Below, piece by piece: positions 54,573 to 63,600 of a stretch of DNA of 64,000 bases (the stretch's first letter is position 1; the number at the start of each line of letters is the position of its first letter). Both the position numbers and the translations under genes were made by a program. The notes beneath the pieces are model-generated. The model saw nothing but the letters and a program-made list of their open reading frames with translations. It did no database searches and was not told the DNA's origin. This DNA comes from Fimbriiglobus ruber (GTDB lineage: Bacteria > Planctomycetota > Planctomycetia > Gemmatales > Gemmataceae): positions 496,001 through 560,000 of the forward strand of contig NZ_NIDE01000004.1 of NCBI RefSeq assembly GCF_002197845.1, written 5' to 3'.

Positions 54573-54875
54573 TTCTACACAACTCCGGGCCGTGAGTACA
54601 CATTTAATCGGGTAACGGCCCGAGGACGGATGAAGCAGATCCGGCGGCCGAAAACGGGGTACTCACAACTTGTCGCGCCAAGCCCCCCGCGCCAAGAGTT
54701 CGGATTTTCCCTCCGCCAGACGGCCGCGGCTTCGGGCGGCGCATCTGTTACCGCCAGGCGCCGCCATCAGGTAAAGTCTGCACGCGACAATCTACCCAAA
54801 CCGCACATCCGGCACGACCCGTCCAATCCGGATGATTTTTCGTGGAAATTATCGGGTAAATGGCTGAGGAAACGC
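54573..54875. other. Region upstream of dnaA
   Basis: About 300 bases without a gene. No TTATCCACA-like box or obvious 13-mer array was found, although AT-rich patches occur near 54838-54860. An origin cannot be supported here. The dnaA promoter should lie within it. Confidence 0.5.
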
Positions 54876-55805
54876 TCATCCGGCGCCGCGCCACCAGAAT
54901 ACGTCTTGCAGATCGTATTGTCGGAACCCGTGCCCCTGGTACAAGCGCAGGGCCGGTTCGTTTCTCGCGTCCGCACTCAAATTCAGGTAGACCGCACCGG
55001 CCAGGGACGCCCGCGCAACGGCGTACCGAAGGAGGTGTTTACCCCACCCACGGTCCCGTGCTCGGGGGATTAACCCGAGATAACTCAGATCCCAGACCCC
55101 GGTGCCGTCTTTGGGGGAAAGGATCACTACGCCGACTGGCCCCCCGTCGCCCGCCTCGACGAGCCACCACGGGGGCGGAGACGGCGCCTCGGTGCGGTAT
55201 TCGGCAACGATCTCGCTCGCCGACCTCGTGCCGTTCAATTCGGGGCAATCCCGGCTATCCTCATACGTGGCCAGGAGCACATCAGCGAACAGGTTCGGCC
55301 CGATGGCGGAATACGTCACAAAGCGAACAGGTGCGTCGAAATTCGGGCGGGCGTCTTCGGGGGTGAGATCCCGAATCAAAAACGCGAGTTGCGTCAAGAA
55401 CCGGAAGCCGACGAGTTCGAGCGCGCGGGCCGGCAATCGCTCCTCGGGCTTGAGGAACGACTGGGCGTATCGGGCGCCGCCCGCGCGGAGTCGGGCGACA
55501 GCCGCCCGCGCGAGGGCGTCTTCCACCGCCCGTTGATTTGGACCCGATACCGCCCGCGGAACCCACACCGACGCCGCGGAGCCCGGGAGATGTTGGACGA
55601 GCATCGCACCCACGAGGACGTCGGCTCCGGGCATGTCGCGTGCGACGAGTAGGCCGGTGGGATCAATTTCTCCGTTGGCGATGAGGGCGAGCGCGCGATC
55701 GACGCGGGCAATCCGGTCGACTGCAGGAAGGTGCGCGAACAATGCCCGGCAAGCGGCCGGGTATTCGGCAGGGCGTGCCGGGGACACAACGACGTTCGAG
55801 GACAT
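54876..55805 (-). CDS. GNAT N-acetyltransferase, tandem-domain type
   Basis: A 309-residue protein. The N-terminal half is a degenerate GNAT unit (EYPAACRALFAHLPAVDRIA ... LVARDMPGADVLVGAMLVQH). The C-terminal half keeps motif A: LSYLGLIPRARDRGWGKHLL (R-x-x-G-x-G), followed by LNLSADARNEPALRLYQGHG FRQYD-type motif B. The tandem layout recalls mycothiol-synthase-like and other two-domain acetyltransferases. The substrate is unknown. Confidence 0.8.
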   Translation of the reverse strand: MSSNVVVSPARPAEYPAACRALFAHLPAVDRIARVDRALALIANGEIDPTGLLVARDMPGADVLVGAMLVQHLPGSAASVWVPRAVSGPNQRAVEDALARAAVARLRAGGARYAQSFLKPEERLPARALELVGFRFLTQLAFLIRDLTPEDARPNFDAPVRFVTYSAIGPNLFADVLLATYEDSRDCPELNGTRSASEIVAEYRTEAPSPPPWWLVEAGDGGPVGVVILSPKDGTGVWDLSYLGLIPRARDRGWGKHLLRYAVARASLAGAVYLNLSADARNEPALRLYQGHGFRQYDLQDVFWWRGAG

Positions 55806-56049
55806 AAACGAAGTTTAACACGGGTCGGCGCGGGCCGCAGTCGCGTGTCACGGATTCGCGCAATTGTCGGCACGATCCAACAGGAAATGTCAGAGAGACA
55901 TCGCGATCTGACGATCATTACGAGTCGCGGAGCAACCCAGGGCGCACAAAATTTGTGTAGTGCAGATTGCGGCTTCGGGAAATCATGTACTCTCTTTCGA
56001 CTTTTGCATACTCACCGGACGGCTGAACCTGTTCTTCGAGGAGATTTCG

Positions 56050-56487
56050 ATGCGGCTCGCGTTCTTCGTCGTGCTCACCCTGATACTTTCGTCCTTGCCG
56101 ATCGCCTGTGGCGACGAGCCCAAGGACGACGACGCCTTTCAGGGCACCTGGCTGCCTTCGACGGCCGAACTCGCGGGCAAGATGTTCCCCGACGAGGTTC
56201 GCAAGACGATCAAGCTGGTGGTCAAGGACGACAAGTACACGGTGACGGTTGGGAAGCAGGTCGATCAGGGAACCGTCAAGCGGAACCCGACGGCGAAGCC
56301 GAAGGAAATCGACATCACGGGCACCGACGGCCCGAACAAGGGCAAGACGATCCTGGGCATCTACGAGTTGGACGGCGACACGTTGCGGGTCTGTTATGAC
56401 CTCGGCGGGAAGAGCCGGCCCACGGAGTTCAAGACCAAGGAAGGAACCCCACTGTTCCTCGTCACCTACAAGCGGGAAAAACCTTGA
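56050..56487 (+). CDS. TIGR03067 domain secreted protein
   Basis: A 145-residue protein with a signal peptide (MRLAFFVVLTLILSSLPIAC) that may be a lipoprotein, as a Cys follows the hydrophobic core. The TIGR03067 pattern is clear: FQGTWLPSTAELAGKMFPDE, IKLVVKDDKYTVTVG, PKEIDITGTDGPNKGKTILG IYELDGDTLRVC-type strand pair and KEGTPLFLVTYKRE at the end. The domain is abundant in Planctomycetes and has no known function. The ATG at 56050 follows GAGGAGAT. Confidence 0.9.
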   Translation: MRLAFFVVLTLILSSLPIACGDEPKDDDAFQGTWLPSTAELAGKMFPDEVRKTIKLVVKDDKYTVTVGKQVDQGTVKRNPTAKPKEIDITGTDGPNKGKTILGIYELDGDTLRVCYDLGGKSRPTEFKTKEGTPLFLVTYKREKP

Positions 56488-56537
56488 AATAGGTTTTCAT
56501 GACGACGCCCCTCAACGGGATTTTTGAAGGGGACCAC

Positions 56538-56870
56538 ATGGCGTTCGACGAAGCTTTGGCTGAGCGCGTCCGCCGTCTCCTGGCGCGGCGGAAGGTGGTC
56601 GAAGAAAAGAAGATGTTCAGCGGGCTCGCGTTCTTGCTCGACGGCCATCTCCTCGTGGGCGTCCGCAAGGACACGCTGCTCGTGCGCGTGGGGTCGGACG
56701 AGGGGGAAGCGGCATTGCTGGAACCCCACGTCAAACCGTTCGAGAGCCGCGGTAAGGTCATGAAAGGGTGGGTGCTGGTCGCCGCCGAAGGTGTTGCGGA
56801 GGACGATCAATTGAAAGAGTGGGCGCGTCGGGCGATTGCGTTCGTCGGCACGCTGCCTGCGAAATCATGA
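56538..56870 (+). CDS. TfoX/Sxy N-terminal domain protein
   Basis: A 110-residue protein with only the N-terminal TfoX domain (ALAERVRRLLARRKVVEEKK MFSGLAFLLDGHLLVGV-type core; KPFESRGKVMKGWVLVAAEG). The DNA-interacting C-terminal TfoX domain of Proteobacteria is absent, so a competence regulator role is unlikely. An AAGGGG ribosome-binding site favours the ATG at 56538 over 56499. It is followed by the long hairpin/direct-repeat element. Confidence 0.85.
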   Translation: MAFDEALAERVRRLLARRKVVEEKKMFSGLAFLLDGHLLVGVRKDTLLVRVGSDEGEAALLEPHVKPFESRGKVMKGWVLVAAEGVAEDDQLKEWARRAIAFVGTLPAKS

Positions 56871-56889
56871 TGTTTGCCACCACCCGCTC

Positions 56890-57101
56890 GCGCTCGGCGC
56901 GGGTCTCCGACCCCGCCGTTCGGCCCGACCGCAGGTCTCCCGTCCCAGGGCGCATCCCCATCTGGTCGGTGCCGTGCAGATGGCGTCGGGCGGGGAGACC
57001 TGCGGTCGCCGAACGGCGGGGTCGGAGACCCGCGCCGAGCGCCGGGGCACACTCGGCCGAACGGCGGGGTCGGAGACCCGCGCCGAGCGCCGGGGCACAC
57101 T
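56890..57101. repeat. Nested hairpin with duplicated right arm, flanked by direct repeats
   Basis: The left arm 56890-56924 pairs with 57008-57042 and equally with a tandem copy 57056-57090 (period 48 bp). Inside, CGACCGCAGGTCTCCC pairs with its complement near 56993, and CCATCTG with CAGATGG, so 56890-57042 folds as an almost continuous long hairpin. Near-identical ~27-bp direct repeats (two mismatches) beginning GCGAAATCATGAT / GCGGAATCATGAT flank the element near 56863 and 57108. The arrangement resembles an insertion with a long target duplication, or a recombination product. Confidence 0.8.
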
Positions 57102-57136
57102 TCCAGCGGAATCATGATTTTTGCCACCACCCTCAA

Positions 57137-58519
57137 TCACGTCTTCTCCCTCCGCTTCTCGATCTCTTCCATCCGCTGCTTGATAACCGCCTCGAACCCG
57201 CGGCCTGTCGGGGTGTAATAGGTCACATCAGCCGGGACGTACTCCTGATCGACCCAGCCGCCCTCGTGGTCGTGGGCGTACTGGTAGCCGGCGCCGTGGC
57301 CGAAGGATTTCGCGCCGTTGTAGTGGGAGTCGCGCAGGTGCTTGGGCACCTGTAGGGTGCGGCCCTCTTTCACGTCCTTCCGGGCGGCCCCGATGGCAAC
57401 GGTGCAGGCGTTCGACTTTGGCGCGGTGGCGAGATAACAGACGGCGTGCGACAGGTTCAGCTGGCACTCGGGCAGCCCGACGCGCTCGACGGCGTCCCAC
57501 GCCGCGTTCGCCACGAGGAGCCCCTGCGGGTCGGCGTTGCCGACGTCTTCGGACGCGAAGATGACCAGGCGCCGGGCGACGAACCGCGGGTCTTCGCCGC
57601 TCTCCAGCATCCGCGCGAGCCAGTAGACGGCCGCCTGCGGGTCGCTCCCGCGGAGGCTCTTGATGAACGCGCTGGCGAGGTCGTAGTGCGAGTCGCCCGT
57701 CGGGTCGAAGTCCATGACCTTCCGCTGAATCGAGTCTTGCGCGAGGGCGAGGTCGTAAACGATCGGGGGCTGGGGTTCGTCCGCCTTGGCGACCGCGGGC
57801 TTTTCGCCCTTTCGTTTCGTGGACGGTGATGGCGACGGACCGAGACTCGACTTCACGCCGATTTCCAGCGCCGTCAGGGCCCGGCGGGCGTCGCCGTCGC
57901 TCACCTCGCACAGGAATGCGAGGGCGTCGTCGGTGACCGTGACGGGGAGGTTGCCCAACCCGCGGTCCTGGTCGGCGAGCGCGCGGCCGATGATCGTTTT
58001 GATGTGGTCCCGCGAAAGCGGCTCGAAGGTGAAAATCTGGCTGCGGCTCAAGAGTGGTGTGTTGATTGAGAAGAACGGGTTCTGCGTGGTCGCGCCGATC
58101 AGGACGATGACCCCGTCTTCGACATCGGGGAGTAGCACGTCTTGTTGGGCCTTGTTGAAGCGGTGGATTTCGTCGAGGAAGAGGGTGGTCTTGGTGCCGT
58201 GGTCTTCGAGCCGCTGCCGGGCCTCGGCCAGGATCTCGCGGACTTCTTTCGTCCCGGCGTTGACGGCGTTCAGCGGCTGGAACCGGCACTTGGTGTGGTG
58301 CGCGATCACGTGCGCGAGGGCGGTCTTACCAGTCCCGGGCGGGCCGTAGAAGACGAGCGACGAGAGCCGGTCGGCCAGGAGCATCCGCCGGAGGAGTTTC
58401 CCTTCCCCGAGGAAGTGCTCCTGCCCGACGTACTCGTCCAGCGTCCGCGGTCGCATTCGCGCGGCGAGCGGGCGGGCGGTCTCGCGGTTGGCTTGGCGGA
58501 GGGAATCGAAGAGATCCAT
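57137..58519 (-). CDS. rarA: Replication-associated recombination protein A (RarA/MgsA)
   Basis: A 460-residue AAA+ ATPase acting at stalled replication forks. LAARMRPRTLDEYVGQEHFL is the family start, Walker A is GPPGTGKT (59-66), Walker B TLFLDEIHRF, sensor 1 VLIGATTQNPFFSI, and the arginine finger is in LLSRSQIFTFEPLS. The C-terminal half (VMDFDPTGDSHYDLASAFIK; SLRGSDPQAAVYWLARMLES; GEDPRFVARRLVIFASEDVG; GPGYQYAHDHEGGW-like segment near the end) is the RarA tetramerisation/DUF module. The ATG at 58519 (MDLFDSLRQ) is chosen; the GTG/ATG at 58555 only adds a polar leader. Confidence 0.92.
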   Translation of the reverse strand: MDLFDSLRQANRETARPLAARMRPRTLDEYVGQEHFLGEGKLLRRMLLADRLSSLVFYGPPGTGKTALAHVIAHHTKCRFQPLNAVNAGTKEVREILAEARQRLEDHGTKTTLFLDEIHRFNKAQQDVLLPDVEDGVIVLIGATTQNPFFSINTPLLSRSQIFTFEPLSRDHIKTIIGRALADQDRGLGNLPVTVTDDALAFLCEVSDGDARRALTALEIGVKSSLGPSPSPSTKRKGEKPAVAKADEPQPPIVYDLALAQDSIQRKVMDFDPTGDSHYDLASAFIKSLRGSDPQAAVYWLARMLESGEDPRFVARRLVIFASEDVGNADPQGLLVANAAWDAVERVGLPECQLNLSHAVCYLATAPKSNACTVAIGAARKDVKEGRTLQVPKHLRDSHYNGAKSFGHGAGYQYAHDHEGGWVDQEYVPADVTYYTPTGRGFEAVIKQRMEEIEKRREKT

Positions 58520-58663
58520 GCGTGCTCCCGGTGAACGACCCGCCAGATCTACCAATCATACCAACGGGAACAAACGCACACTAGTCGGGAGGATCAGAGT
58601 AAGAGATTGTCATTTCTCGCGTGCGCTTTCGGCCCGGACCGCGTCTAGGTATACGGGAGCCAC

Positions 58664-59239
58664 ATGAACGAAAGCGACGCCGAGCTAGTTCTTCGGGCGA
58701 AAAACGGAGACCAAGCCGCCTTCGAAGAGATGGTGCGGCGGACTTCCCGGCTGGTCTACGCGCGCCTTTACCTGGACACCGGCGACGTCCACCGCGCGGA
58801 AGACTTGGTCCAGGAGACCTTCTTCCTCGCGTTCCGCTCGATTCGCAAGTTGGCGAAGCCCGAAGGGTTCCGGGCGTGGCTCCTGACGATCGCCCAGAAC
58901 GTACTGACGGACGCCGTGCGCCGCGACGGCCGGCAGAAGCGGGCCGGTCCCACGGGCGGGGTCGCCGTTCACCTGAGCGTGATCCCGGACGCCGGCCCGG
59001 CACCGGACGCCGGGGCCGAGCGCGAGGAAGTGCGGGAGGGCGTCCTCTCCGCCCTTCGGTCGCTTCCGGAAGAACACCGCCTTCCCCTCACCCTCCGGTA
59101 CATCACCGGGGCCGACTACGACACGATCAGCGCGCAGTTGGGTCTGACCAACGGCGCGCTGCGTGGGTTACTGCACCGCGGGCTCAAGATGCTCCGCGAC
59201 CGCCTGCCGCCCGGCCTCGTTCCCGAAGCCTGCGAGTGA
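58664..59239 (+). CDS. ECF RNA polymerase sigma factor
   Basis: A 191-residue ECF sigma factor. Region 2 is AFEEMVRRTSRLVYARLYLD followed by AEDLVQETFFLAFRSIRKLA. Region 4 is LRSLPEEHRLPLTLRYITGA then YDTISAQLGLTNGALRGLLH, an HTH. No C-terminal extension. The next gene, starting 50 bases downstream on the same strand, is a membrane anti-sigma factor, so the two are probably co-transcribed and autoregulated. A planctomycete-specific ECF group is likely but cannot be fixed here. Confidence 0.92.
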   Translation: MNESDAELVLRAKNGDQAAFEEMVRRTSRLVYARLYLDTGDVHRAEDLVQETFFLAFRSIRKLAKPEGFRAWLLTIAQNVLTDAVRRDGRQKRAGPTGGVAVHLSVIPDAGPAPDAGAEREEVREGVLSALRSLPEEHRLPLTLRYITGADYDTISAQLGLTNGALRGLLHRGLKMLRDRLPPGLVPEACE

Positions 59240-59289
59240 GCGACGCCCGATTTTTGATTCGCCCCGTGACGGCGAGAGAGAGTGAAGCG

Positions 59290-62211
59290 ATGTCCGACCA
59301 CGCATGGGCCCAGGAACAGATCGCCGCGTACGCCGCGGGCGGGCTCGACCCACAAGACGCCGCCCGATTCGACACACACGTCCGGGATTGCGCCGAATGC
59401 GCCGCCGCACTGACCGCAGCCCGCGCGCTGGACCACCGTTTGAACACCGTACTGGCCGACGCCCGCCCCGGGCCGGCCCTGGAGGACCGAATGATTCATG
59501 CACTCCGCGTCCGCTCGATGCGCGACCTCACCCGCCGCGCCTGGCGCCGTCGCCTGACCATCGGCGTGGCCGCGTCCCTCAGTTTGGGATTACTGGGCGG
59601 CGTAGTCCGCAACCTGGGAGAAAAGGGCGAACTGCCGTTCCCGGGGATGGAGGGGATGGAATGGGCTGCGCGATTACCTGGCGATTTGTACGCATCGTCG
59701 GACGGCCGGGTTTATCGCGAAAACCCTAACCAAGCTATTTCGGACATTCAAAGTTTCGGCGAGGTTGCCACCTCGGTCAAACGGGATAAGCAACCCGACT
59801 TAACCAACCCCGACGTCGGTTTAGACTCAGAGCTACCGGCTGCCATCGCGGAAAACAAGACGAAGCAATTGAATATCGACGGAGCGTTCACTGGAGCAAT
59901 CGACGCAGTGGCCATCGCCCCCCAAAGCGCTACCCCCCGAGGCGAAATCCCTAGCCTCAAGACGCACCAAGAATCTTCAGGCATTAAGTCGCGCTCTTCG
60001 GGAACCGTTGCTCTCGAGGGAACTACCAATCGCGGCACTCGGATAAACGAGAATTCCATCGGTAACCTCCCGAGCGCCAACGTTAACGGTTCAATGCCGG
60101 GCGGCGGGACCGTGTTGTGGAGCGACCAAAGCGGATCTCCGAGCGTCCGATATCAAGACTGGTACGCCATTCCCCCGGCCGTTCAACTGTCTGACGGGAC
60201 CATGGCGTTATCGTTTTCCAGGCAGCCGAACGCCTCTTTCGGCTACGTCCCGTTCGTGCCGGGTGCAGATAACAACGGCCGACCGGGTGAGTCTAAAGAA
60301 TTAAACAAGGTGACGCAAAGAGGGGACGCCGATAATCCCGCATCCGGCTCCGGACCCATAAGATGGGGAAAACCGCCGGTCCCGGTCACAGGAAGGCCTT
60401 TAACGAATGATGCGATTAAAGAGCAAGAAAAGCTTTTGGCGGGCGTCGTTCCCGAACCCGCTCCGCAGGTACCCACAACCCCGCCGGCCGCAACCCCGAC
60501 ACCCCCGGCTCCCGCTCCGGAGCAGCGGAAGATCATCATCCGCTCCGGGGAGATGGAGTTTGAAGTCGAGTCGTTCGACGCGGCCACGGCCGTCGTGAGC
60601 CGACTGGTGAACGCGATCAAGAACGGCTCGGTGTCGACCATTAACAGCGAGAAACTCGCGAACGGGAAAATGAAGGGCTCGATCGTCGTCCGCGTGCCGC
60701 CGGAGAGCCTCGATCCCTTCATACTCGACCTGCGCAAAGAACTGACCAAGGGTGGCGAGTTGAAAGGCCAACGGATCGGCAGCCAGGACATTACCAAGGC
60801 CTACACCGACATCGAAAGCCGACTCAAAGCCGCCAAGACGATGGAGCTGCGCTTGCTCCAGATCATCAAGGAAGGCAAGGGCGAGATCAAACAACTCCTG
60901 GAAGCCGAAAAGGAACTTGGCGTCTGGCGGACCAAGATCGAGGAGATGGAAGGCGAGATCCGGTTCTACAACCACCAGGTCGCGCTCAGCACACTGACGA
61001 TCACGGTCGTCGAGAAGGAGATCAAGGCGGCCGCGGGCCTGACCGAGACCGAGCAGGTCAAGGCGGGCGTCGAGGTGGAAGATGTCGACAAGGGTCAGCG
61101 CGACGTACTCGCCGCCGTGGCCGACGCGAAGGGTCGCGTCACCAAGGCCGAGTTGAAGCAGCTTTCCGCCGGCCAGTTCAGCTCGACTTTGAACTTCGAA
61201 GTCGCGCCCGAGGCCGCCGGCCCGCTCCGCGACCGCCTGCGGCAGATCGGCCGCGTCGCCCGCCTGGACATCGACCGCGTCCAGCAGGCGGACGGCCCCC
61301 TGCTCGCCGGCGCCAAGGTCAAGCGGGGCGACACACAGTTCAACGTCCAGCTTTATAACCTGGCCAACGTCGCCCCGCGGGAAACCGTCGTCCTCCAGGT
61401 CGCGGTGGCGAACGTGCCCGAGTCGTACCAGGCCGTCCGCGACGCGGTCGGCACCGCGAAGGGCCGGATCCTCGCGGCCAAGATCGACGAGAACGACCGG
61501 CAAAACGTCACCGCCCAGTTCGATTTCGACGTCCAGCGGGCAGCGGATGCCCCGGTCCGGGCGGCCCTGACGACGACCGGGGAAGTCATCGCCCGGAACG
61601 TCTCCCGCGCCGCCGAAACCGACGCCGTCACCGACACGAAACTGCTGTACCGCGTCACCCTCGTCAGTGCGGCCCGGCTCAAGCCGCGGGAAACGACAAC
61701 GCTGACGGCCGAGGTGCCGGATGTCGACAACGCAGTCGCCGTACTCGGCGCGCAGGTGGCCGAGGTGAAGGGCCGGCAGGTGGATGCGTCGGCGGCCCAC
61801 GAGCGCAGCGGGCACGTGACCGCCCACGTGGTCTACGATGTCCCGCTCGTCGCCGCTGGGGCCCTGGTCGAGCGGATCAAATCGACAGGCACCGTCCGCG
61901 TCCAGCAAACGACCCGTGACCCGCAGGCGGCTGACGGCCAGTTCGCGGTCGCCCGCATCGACGTCTCGCTCTCGAACGCCGACCGGATCGTGGACAAGGA
62001 TGTCGACCTGGGGAAACAGGTTCAGAAGGGCCTTTCGTACAGCGCGTCGGTGCTGTTGGTCAGTGTGACCTGGGTGATCTTCGGCCTCTGCGTCGTGCTA
62101 CCGTGGTTCCTGGTCGGGTGGGGCGGCTACCGCATCCTCCGTCGCCTGTTCCGTTCGAGTACGACGGGTCAGTCGGTATCAGCAATCAGTTCCGCTGGGA
62201 ATAGTCCGTGA
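59290..62211 (+). CDS. Anti-sigma factor fused to DUF4349 and repeat domains
   Basis: A 973-residue membrane protein. Residues 1-55 are an anti-sigma zinc-finger-like unit: HVRDCAECAAAL carries His30, Cys34 and Cys37, the H-x3-C-x2-C pattern. A first membrane helix is at ~90-106 (TIGVAASLSLGLLGGVV). An ~300-residue linker of lower complexity follows. A DUF4349 domain spans ~412-580 (IIIRSGEMEFEVESFDAATA; GELKGQRIGSQDITKAYTDI; coiled coil LLEAEKELGVWRTKIEEMEG). Three repeated beta modules come next, then a C-terminal membrane helix at ~917-947. The neighbouring ECF factor is its likely target. The DUF4349 part would be extracytoplasmic and could sense envelope state. Confidence 0.8.
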   Translation: MSDHAWAQEQIAAYAAGGLDPQDAARFDTHVRDCAECAAALTAARALDHRLNTVLADARPGPALEDRMIHALRVRSMRDLTRRAWRRRLTIGVAASLSLGLLGGVVRNLGEKGELPFPGMEGMEWAARLPGDLYASSDGRVYRENPNQAISDIQSFGEVATSVKRDKQPDLTNPDVGLDSELPAAIAENKTKQLNIDGAFTGAIDAVAIAPQSATPRGEIPSLKTHQESSGIKSRSSGTVALEGTTNRGTRINENSIGNLPSANVNGSMPGGGTVLWSDQSGSPSVRYQDWYAIPPAVQLSDGTMALSFSRQPNASFGYVPFVPGADNNGRPGESKELNKVTQRGDADNPASGSGPIRWGKPPVPVTGRPLTNDAIKEQEKLLAGVVPEPAPQVPTTPPAATPTPPAPAPEQRKIIIRSGEMEFEVESFDAATAVVSRLVNAIKNGSVSTINSEKLANGKMKGSIVVRVPPESLDPFILDLRKELTKGGELKGQRIGSQDITKAYTDIESRLKAAKTMELRLLQIIKEGKGEIKQLLEAEKELGVWRTKIEEMEGEIRFYNHQVALSTLTITVVEKEIKAAAGLTETEQVKAGVEVEDVDKGQRDVLAAVADAKGRVTKAELKQLSAGQFSSTLNFEVAPEAAGPLRDRLRQIGRVARLDIDRVQQADGPLLAGAKVKRGDTQFNVQLYNLANVAPRETVVLQVAVANVPESYQAVRDAVGTAKGRILAAKIDENDRQNVTAQFDFDVQRAADAPVRAALTTTGEVIARNVSRAAETDAVTDTKLLYRVTLVSAARLKPRETTTLTAEVPDVDNAVAVLGAQVAEVKGRQVDASAAHERSGHVTAHVVYDVPLVAAGALVERIKSTGTVRVQQTTRDPQAADGQFAVARIDVSLSNADRIVDKDVDLGKQVQKGLSYSASVLLVSVTWVIFGLCVVLPWFLVGWGGYRILRRLFRSSTTGQSVSAISSAGNSP

Positions 62212-62324
62212 TTGCCGAGACTTGGCTTGGGCAGCGGGAGCATTCTCGCAATTCTGTCGGAGTTTGGCATATAACGTGCCCGTACCGACGAATTGTTTGA
62301 ATCTCCCACTGCCCCGAGAGCCAG

Positions 62325-63506
62325 ATGAAGACGTTTCACTGCGATCACTGCGACCACCTCGTCTTTTTTGAGAACACCCATTGTGTGAAGTGCAACCACG
62401 TCCTCGCTTACCTGCCGGACTTGGGTGTGGTCGGGTCGCTCGATCCCGGGAAGGAGCTGGGCACCTGGACGTCGCCAATCCCCCGCGCCGCCGACCGGAC
62501 TTATCGCCTGTGTGCAAATTACACGGAACACAACGTCTGTAACTGGGCGATCCCGGCGGCCGATCGGCACCCGCTTTGCCAGTCGTGTCGGCTGACGCGC
62601 GTGATCCCCGACCTGTCCGTCGCGAGTCACAAAGAGAGTTGGTACAAGCTGGAAATCGCGAAGCGGCGGCTCGTTTACACGTTGACCGGTTTGGGTCTTC
62701 CCATCCTGAATAAAGTCGACGACCCGGACCGCGGCCTGTCGTTCGAGTTCCTGGCTGACGAGTCCGCCCCCTCGGAACAGGCGGCGGCCGGTGGCGAGCC
62801 GACCGAGGTCAAGCGCGTCTTGACGGGCCACGCCGACGGCGTGATCACGCTCAATATCGCCGAGGCGAACGACGCCGAGCGCGAGAAACGGCGGTTGCAA
62901 CTTCGCGAACCGTTCCGCACGCTATTGGGCCACTTCCGCCACGAGGTCGGCCACTATTACTGGGACCGGCTCATTAACGACGGGAACCGCCTGGACGCCT
63001 TCCGAGCCGCGTTCGGCGACGAGCGGGCCGACTACGGCGAAGCCCTCAAGAAGCACTACGAAACCGGTGCCCCTGTTGATTGGCAAGCCCATTGCGTGAG
63101 CGAGTACGCCACGGCGCACCCGTGGGAGGACTGGGCCGAGACGTGGGCTCACTACCTGCACATGACGGACACGTTGGAGACAGCCGCCTCGTGCGGCGTC
63201 TCGCTCCGCCCCCGTCGCCGCGACGACCCCAGCGTGAAAGCGATTCCGGACCCGATGGCCGCCTCGCCGACGCCGTTCGACAACCTGATGGATAGCTGGT
63301 TTCCCGTGACCTACATGCTGAACAATCTGAACCGCGGCATGGGCCTGCCGGACGGTTACCCCTTCGTGCTTTCGACCCCGGTCATCGAAAAACTGCGGTT
63401 CATTCACGACACGATCGCATCCGTGGAAATCGTATCCTTGGCACCGGCGTCACCTCCGCCGGTCAAAGCGAAACCCGTCGCGACGCCCGTTCCGGCCAAA
63501 GCGTGA
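62325..63506 (+). CDS. Putative zinc-binding metallopeptidase (DUF2248-like)
   Basis: A 393-residue cytosolic-looking protein. Two zinc ribbons open it: CDHCDHLVFFENTHCVKC (C6, C9, C20, C23) and a second Cys set ending HPLCQSCR. The conserved middle (DPDRGLSFEFLADE; VLTGHADGVITLNIAEAND) is followed by the active site HEVGHYYWDRL (HExxH, 206-210) and SEYATAHPWEDWAETWAHYL, which supplies the third ligand region. A Pro/Ala/Val tail ends the protein. This matches the putative zinc-binding peptidase family; the substrate is unknown. Confidence 0.88.
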   Translation: MKTFHCDHCDHLVFFENTHCVKCNHVLAYLPDLGVVGSLDPGKELGTWTSPIPRAADRTYRLCANYTEHNVCNWAIPAADRHPLCQSCRLTRVIPDLSVASHKESWYKLEIAKRRLVYTLTGLGLPILNKVDDPDRGLSFEFLADESAPSEQAAAGGEPTEVKRVLTGHADGVITLNIAEANDAEREKRRLQLREPFRTLLGHFRHEVGHYYWDRLINDGNRLDAFRAAFGDERADYGEALKKHYETGAPVDWQAHCVSEYATAHPWEDWAETWAHYLHMTDTLETAASCGVSLRPRRRDDPSVKAIPDPMAASPTPFDNLMDSWFPVTYMLNNLNRGMGLPDGYPFVLSTPVIEKLRFIHDTIASVEIVSLAPASPPPVKAKPVATPVPAKA

Positions 63507-63600
63507 ATGAAGGGTGGGTGGGTTGGGGATGGATAACAAAAGCCGACGAGTAATGAGCTTTTGCCCACTACTCGCCAGGACATCTTTTTCCAAACGTGTG

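Noticed and set aside
54573-54875. Replication origin next to dnaA
   Set aside because: No DnaA-box-like 9-mers or AT-rich 13-mer cluster could be found by eye.
21455-56870. Natural competence locus (dprA plus TfoX-like gene)
   Set aside because: The two genes are 34 kb apart, the TfoX-like protein lacks the C-terminal domain, and no com genes are present.
60400-61908. 502-codon minus-strand ORF opposite the anti-sigma/DUF4349 gene
   Set aside because: Antisense shadow of a gene with recognisable domains; composition is Asp/Arg/Leu-rich without family signature.
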